Both the position numbers and the translations under genes were made by a program. From assembly GCA_019694395.1 (NCBI GenBank), contig JAIBCC010000025.1:34078-98077 (forward strand): a stretch of 64,000 nt of DNA. Direction: 5' to 3'. The DNA comes from Pyrinomonadaceae bacterium. GTDB lineage: Bacteria > Acidobacteriota > Blastocatellia > Pyrinomonadales > Pyrinomonadaceae. Positions 60,229-64,000 of the stretch are shown here, one piece after another. How positions within the stretch are numbered: the stretch's first letter is position 1; each line of letters starts with the position of its first letter. The notes beneath the pieces are model-generated. The model saw only the letters and a list, made by a program, of their open reading frames with translations, did no database searches and had not been told where the DNA came from.

Positions 60229-60340
60229 GAAGTAAAAAGGCAAAAGTAAAAAGTAAAAAGTTAGGATTAACTCAATTTATTGAAAATAACCAGTTGCGTC
60301 AATTCTCTGTTTTTTTTGCCTTTTTACTTTTTACTTAAAC
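60229..60340. repeat. AGTAAAA heptamer hairpin
   Basis: Left arm AGTAAAA, AGGCAAA, AGTAAAA, AGTAAAA; right arm TTTTGCC, TTTTTAC, TTTTTAC, TT. Complementary arms between the convergent rpoZ and spermidine-synthase-like genes; can act as a bidirectional terminator. Confidence 0.75.
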
Positions 60341-61855
60341 TCACTTTTCCGTCCATTTTTGCGCCAGAGAGTTGTAATATTCAACTGGCGCAAGTTCATC
60401 AGTCAACACCGGAACACTCAAATCCAAAGGCTTTTCATAGCGATTTTTTAAGAGCGCGGAAATATTTTCATCGGTTGAATCAAATCCGATTTTGTTCGAT
60501 TTGGTTGCAACCAGAAGTGCGTTTTGCGCCAGATTTTCATCTTTTTCAAATCGCGGTTTGAAAACATAAACGTGCGGAAAAACTTCCTGATAAGTGCGAA
60601 CCTCGGCTTGCAAAAATTTTGCGCCTTCGCCGGTGTATGACGAAATCAAATTTACCAAAACGATTCCGTCATTATTCAACCCTTTCTCCATTTGCCGCAC
60701 CGCTTCAACCGTCGTTAGCTGAAAGGGAACCGAATAAACGGAAGTAAATGCGTCAATCAAAATCGCATCGTATTTCTTCTCGTTTTGATTTAGAAAAACC
60801 CGTCCGTCAGCGTGAAAAATCTGCAAATTCGGATTGTCCTGAAGCTTGAAATATTTTCGCGCCATTTCCGTCATTTGTGGGTCAATTTCAACCACATCAA
60901 TTTTTTTATTCGGATAAAGCCGCAAATAATCTTTTGGAAATGAATAGGCTGCACCGCCGACGACCAAAGTTGTTTCAAAATCAGGTTTGAAATGGCGCAG
61001 TAAATGATAATATTTAGTGTTGTTTAGAGCCAGTTCATCACTATCCAGATACATTGCCGCCTGAGTCGAATCAGGATCGGTCAGCAACACACGAACCGGT
61101 TTTCCCGTATCTTTTTCGGTAGTTTGAAAGACACGCAAACGATTATATTGCGTGTCAAAATCGTGCATTCCGTAACTGGCAAAAAGCGTGTAGGCGTAAA
61201 CTTCGTTAAACAGAATTGCCACCGGAAAAAGCAGAAGTAAAAAAATGTTGTTGACCGCCATTTTGAATGGCGCGAGTAAAAGCGAAAGCGCAAAGAGCAA
61301 CCCCGCAATCAGATACATTGTCCGCACACTACCAACAAACGGGAGCAGAAAAAATCCTGCCAGAAAAGTTCCGAAAATGCTTCCAACCGTTGAAAGCGCG
61401 TAGAGTCTTCCAACGGTTTTTCCTGCATTTTCAACCGTTTGCATTTTTAGACGAACTGCGTAAGGTGTCACAAATCCAAATAGCGTGCTTGCCGGAGCGA
61501 ACAAAATCAACGCCGCGATTACAGACTTAAATTCAATCCGAATGGCTGTTACACCAATCATCGAAAGAATAAAATCCTGCGCCAGAATCGTGGCAGAAAT
61601 CATTGCACCCGCAAAAAAAAGCACAGTCGCCAAAATCCGTAAATTCGGTTGGCGGTCTGCCATTCGTCCGCCGAACCAATATCCAAGACTCAAGCTGCCT
61701 AAAATTACTCCGATTAAACTTGTCCAAATGTAAGTCGAAGTTCCAATGTAAGGTGCGAGAATGCGCGAACCGATAATTTCATAGATCATTACCAACGCAC
61801 CGCTGACGAAAACGACTAATTCAAGCAGAAAATTTTCCCGGAATTTATTTAACAT
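60341..61855 (-). CDS. membrane protein with C-terminal spermidine-synthase-like domain
   Basis: The protein has 504 residues. The N-terminal half has about seven hydrophobic helices (LVVFVSGALVMIYEIIGSRILAPYIGTSTY at the start; GYWFGGRMADR). The C-terminal half is a methyltransferase-fold domain: TLVVGGAAYSFPKDYL, IDVVEIDPQM, IFHADGRVFLNQN, YDAILIDAFTS. This is the fused MFS/spermidine-synthase type. Whether it makes polyamines is doubtful, since aminopropyl-transfer residues cannot be confirmed. Confidence 0.88.
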   Translation of the reverse strand: MLNKFRENFLLELVVFVSGALVMIYEIIGSRILAPYIGTSTYIWTSLIGVILGSLSLGYWFGGRMADRQPNLRILATVLFFAGAMISATILAQDFILSMIGVTAIRIEFKSVIAALILFAPASTLFGFVTPYAVRLKMQTVENAGKTVGRLYALSTVGSIFGTFLAGFFLLPFVGSVRTMYLIAGLLFALSLLLAPFKMAVNNIFLLLLFPVAILFNEVYAYTLFASYGMHDFDTQYNRLRVFQTTEKDTGKPVRVLLTDPDSTQAAMYLDSDELALNNTKYYHLLRHFKPDFETTLVVGGAAYSFPKDYLRLYPNKKIDVVEIDPQMTEMARKYFKLQDNPNLQIFHADGRVFLNQNEKKYDAILIDAFTSVYSVPFQLTTVEAVRQMEKGLNNDGIVLVNLISSYTGEGAKFLQAEVRTYQEVFPHVYVFKPRFEKDENLAQNALLVATKSNKIGFDSTDENISALLKNRYEKPLDLSVPVLTDELAPVEYYNSLAQKWTEK

Positions 61856-61862
61856 TGAAATT

Positions 61863-61975
61863 TAGGTTTTGGGCTTTTGGCTTTTGGTTTTTGAAAGAAT
61901 TTAGTTTCAAACGCTCAAGTTTGAGTGTTGAAATTCAAAGACCAAAGACCTAAAACCAAAAACCAATTATTTTTT
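61863..61975. repeat. heptamer hairpin upstream of the spermidine-synthase-like gene
   Basis: Left units GTTTTGG, GCTTTTG, GCTTTTG, GTTTTTG; right units CAAAGAC, CAAAGAC, CTAAAAC, CAAAAAC. Complementary arms in the divergent gap with the zinc-ribbon gene. Confidence 0.75.
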
Positions 61976-62046
61976 GAAATGAAATAATTACAAATTTTAC
62001 CTATTTTCGGATAAACTATTGGCAATTTCAATCAACCAGAACATTT

Positions 62047-63159
62047 ATGCAAGAAGCCCCTAAAATTGATAAAGAAAACATTAATCGTTTTTTATGCCCG
62101 AATTGCGGCGCAAATATGGTTTTTGATGCCAAACTCGGCAAACTCGCGTGTCCGTATTGCGCGCACGCTCAGGAAATTGTTGCTGACGGCAAAGTTGACG
62201 AACGTGATTATTACGAATTTCTTCAGCGTGGTCAGCAAAGTTTGCAGCCGATGGCAAATAATGCAATGCAGGTTCGCTGCGACAGCTGCGGCGCAATTGT
62301 TAATTTCACTCCGCCCGAAACTGCAACCTGGTGCGATTTTTGCGGTGTGAAAATCGTCGCGCAGCCAAAAGCCGCCGATCCGTTGATTGCACCCGAAGGC
62401 GTTTTACCTTTTTCCGTTCCGCAGGATCAGGCAATTTCGGGTTTTAATAGATGGTTGTCTTCACGCTGGTTTGCGCCGTCTGCGTTAAAAACGATGGCAA
62501 GTGCCGATAAATTAAGCAGTATTTACATTCCGTATTGGACTTATGATGCTTCAACCCGAAGTTATTACAGCGGCGAACGCGGCGATTGGTATTACGAAAC
62601 CGAGTATTACGAGGAAAACGGCGAGCAAAGATCGCGTGAAGTGCGTCACACAAATTGGTATTCCCGAAGCGGACAAGTTGGACGATTTTTTGACGATGTT
62701 TGCATTCCGGCGACCACTTCTTTGCCCGAAAAATATATTCAAAAATTAGAACCTTGGGATTTGCAGGAACTTAAATCCTACGAACCTGCATTTTTATCGG
62801 GACACAAAGCGCAAACTTACCAAATTCCGTTGGATGAAGGATTTGAGCGTTTTAAAAGAATTGCGGAAGGCGTAATTTATAACGATGTCCGTCACGACAT
62901 CGGCGGAGACGAGCAGCGGGTTCACAATGTTCAGACCGAATACGGCGATATTACTTTCAAACACTTACTTTTACCGATTTATGCGGGTGCGTATCGTTTC
63001 AACAACAAAGTTTTTCAAATCGTAGTCAACGGGCGCACCGGAGAAGTGCAAGGCGAACGACCTTACAGTTGGATGAAGATTGGCTGTTTGGTCTTTGTAA
63101 TTCTTGCAGCTATTTTGTTTATTGTGATGATTTTAGCGATTATCGGTGCAAGTAAATGA
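62047..63159 (+). CDS. zinc-ribbon protein with C-terminal membrane anchor
   Basis: The 370-residue protein has two N-terminal zinc ribbons: CPNCGANMVFDAKLGKLACPYC (residues 18-39) and CDSCGAIVNFTPPETATWCDFC (near 78-99). A domain rich in tyrosine and aromatic residues follows (YIPYWTYDASTRSYYSGERGDWYYETEYYEE), then a single C-terminal helix (WMKIGCLVFVILAAILFIVMI). It resembles the family sometimes named TFIIB-type zinc-finger or primosomal N'-like. Its role is unknown. Seven bases before the macro-domain gene. Confidence 0.82.
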   Translation: MQEAPKIDKENINRFLCPNCGANMVFDAKLGKLACPYCAHAQEIVADGKVDERDYYEFLQRGQQSLQPMANNAMQVRCDSCGAIVNFTPPETATWCDFCGVKIVAQPKAADPLIAPEGVLPFSVPQDQAISGFNRWLSSRWFAPSALKTMASADKLSSIYIPYWTYDASTRSYYSGERGDWYYETEYYEENGEQRSREVRHTNWYSRSGQVGRFFDDVCIPATTSLPEKYIQKLEPWDLQELKSYEPAFLSGHKAQTYQIPLDEGFERFKRIAEGVIYNDVRHDIGGDEQRVHNVQTEYGDITFKHLLLPIYAGAYRFNNKVFQIVVNGRTGEVQGERPYSWMKIGCLVFVILAAILFIVMILAIIGASK

Positions 63160-63165
63160 TTTTTT

Positions 63166-63804
63166 ATGAAAATAATTCTCTCCGCCGTTGAACAGGAATT
63201 GGTCAACGCCTGGCAAAGTTTTTGCGGTGATTTACCGAATATTGAAATCTATCACGGTTCAACTTTAGATCTGTCGGTTGATGCAATTGTCAGTCCAGCC
63301 AATAGTTACGGCTTTATGGATGGCGGAATTGATTTACTTTACTCGCATCGGTTTGGTTGGAAAGTTCAAGAACGACTGCAAAAACTTATCAAAGAAAAAC
63401 ATCACGGCGAGCTTTTAATCGGACAGGCTGACATTGTTGAAACCGATAATCTGCAAATTCCTTTTGTCATTTCTGCGCCGACAATGCGTGTGCCGATGAT
63501 TTTGAAAGATTCGGTCAATCCATATTTAGCGGCTCGGGCTGTATTTTTGCTGATAAAATACGGAACGTTTTTTGATGGAAATTACAAAGGCGAACCGATT
63601 CATAAATTTGTGAATAGCGTTGCCTTTTCGGGATTAGCAACCGGAGTCGGTCGGATCGGATTTAATACTTGCGCCCGCCAGATGCAAAAAGCAATCGAAG
63701 ATATTGTTCTGGAAAAACAGACTTTTCCTCTTTCCTGGGTTGATGCCTCGGCAAAACATCAGGAACTTTACACCGACAGAATCAGAAATTTGCAGTATGA
63801 ATAA
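63166..63804 (+). CDS. macro-domain protein
   Basis: The 212-residue protein has VDAIVSPANSYGFMDGGIDLLYS near residue 38, the ADP-ribose-binding N-x-x-G..GG motif of macro domains, and VAFSGLATGVGRIGFNTCARQM near 167, the second loop. Macro domains bind or remove ADP-ribose from proteins, nucleic acids or small molecules. The pairing with the zinc-ribbon membrane protein is an operon of two; function inferred only in general terms. A small hairpin GTCGG/CCGAC (63836-63850) follows. Confidence 0.88.
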   Translation: MKIILSAVEQELVNAWQSFCGDLPNIEIYHGSTLDLSVDAIVSPANSYGFMDGGIDLLYSHRFGWKVQERLQKLIKEKHHGELLIGQADIVETDNLQIPFVISAPTMRVPMILKDSVNPYLAARAVFLLIKYGTFFDGNYKGEPIHKFVNSVAFSGLATGVGRIGFNTCARQMQKAIEDIVLEKQTFPLSWVDASAKHQELYTDRIRNLQYE

Positions 63805-63883
63805 TGTCAGTTCGGGATAAAAAACAGTTTGCCAAGTCGGTGAAACCGACGACATTTTTGTAGCCCATAACGTCAGTCATTAG

Positions 63884-64000
63884 TTTCTACACAAATAGAA
63901 AAGTTCTTTGATAAGATTGTAAAGTATGAAATAAAAGTTCCAAAACTTGAGCCACGATTGCAAAATCGTTATCGAATCTTAGTGCAACAACATTTAAGTC
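63884..64000 (+). CDS. possible partial reading frame at the window edge
   Basis: A frame open from about 63865 to the end translates as QIEKFFDKIVKYEI, KVPKLEPRLQNRYRIL and on. No ATG is seen; it could be the truncated start of a transposase or simply an open frame. The remaining DNA after the macro gene shows only the small hairpin. Confidence 0.25.

Noticed and set aside
63865..64000. Transposase at the right window edge
   Set aside because: Open frame without ATG and too short; no inverted repeat end identified, so only listed as a possible partial frame.
1..64000. tRNA, rRNA, tmRNA or other structural RNA genes
   Set aside because: I looked for typical T-loop and anticodon-arm patterns in the gaps and saw none; a covariance search would be needed to exclude them.

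Overview
The window is a chromosomal segment of a diderm bacterium. It is of lowish GC (about 40 %, judged by eye) and gene-dense, with genes on both strands. An acidobacterium of the Blastocatellia type is the best guess. The supports are a 940-residue Oar-like TonB receptor with an N-terminal carboxypeptidase-regulatory domain, menaquinone made by the futalosine route (mqnA, mqnC), a fused alpha-beta 2-oxoacid dehydrogenase E1, many small exported proteins without known domains, and dispersed palindromic repeats. This is inference: there is no rRNA or tRNA gene here to test it.

Layout. 1-1.5 kb: queuosine precursor genes queE and queC with an unknown small gene between them. 1.5-7 kb: mostly unknown exported or membrane proteins, including a tandem paralogous pair (5.0-6.2 kb). 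7.1-10 kb: an acetyltransferase-like protein, mqnA and mqnC, with two unannotated 30-residue membrane proteins between the mqn genes. 10-19 kb: an exported GH38 mannosidase, a 3D-domain protein with a long leader, a PilZ protein, a saccharopine-dehydrogenase-like enzyme, a radical SAM enzyme and a TrmH-type methyltransferase. 19-24 kb: fused E1, an exported M1 aminopeptidase and a thioredoxin-like protein. 24-28 kb: pyrB, pyrR and pyrD (pyrimidine synthesis). 28-34 kb: yceD-rpmF-fabH-fabD-acpP-fabF, interrupted by a four-helix-bundle gene. 34-36 kb: etfB-etfA, served by ETF-quinone oxidoreductase at 56.8 kb. 35.7-40 kb: TonB receptor and a Tat-type superoxide dismutase. 40-47 kb: the accessory zone. 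47-56 kb: glycosyltransferases, lipoproteins and large exported unknowns. 56-64 kb: ETF-QO, CsbD-like protein, gmk-rpoZ, a spermidine-synthase-like protein, a zinc-ribbon membrane protein and a macro-domain protein.

The most interesting region is 42.3-46.8 kb. A complete class-III aminotransferase gene is followed by two separate extra copies of its own 3' end, one of about 71 codons and an older one of about 25 codons. The nearer interval carries an AT-rich ATPase plus PIN-like pair with the look of a defence or toxin module. The farther one carries a DUF2383 stress-type protein. This fits serial gene accretion at the 3' end of a protein-coding gene, although no recombinase is visible.

Other signals: about a dozen intergenic hairpins whose arms are built from 7-bp tandem units with a different unit at each place, some running into genes; a shared FadR-like palindrome in front of etfBA and the ETF-QO gene; a six-fold DNA repeat phased at 20-21 bp at 41.3 kb; and the pair of 30-residue membrane proteins at 8.2-8.8 kb.
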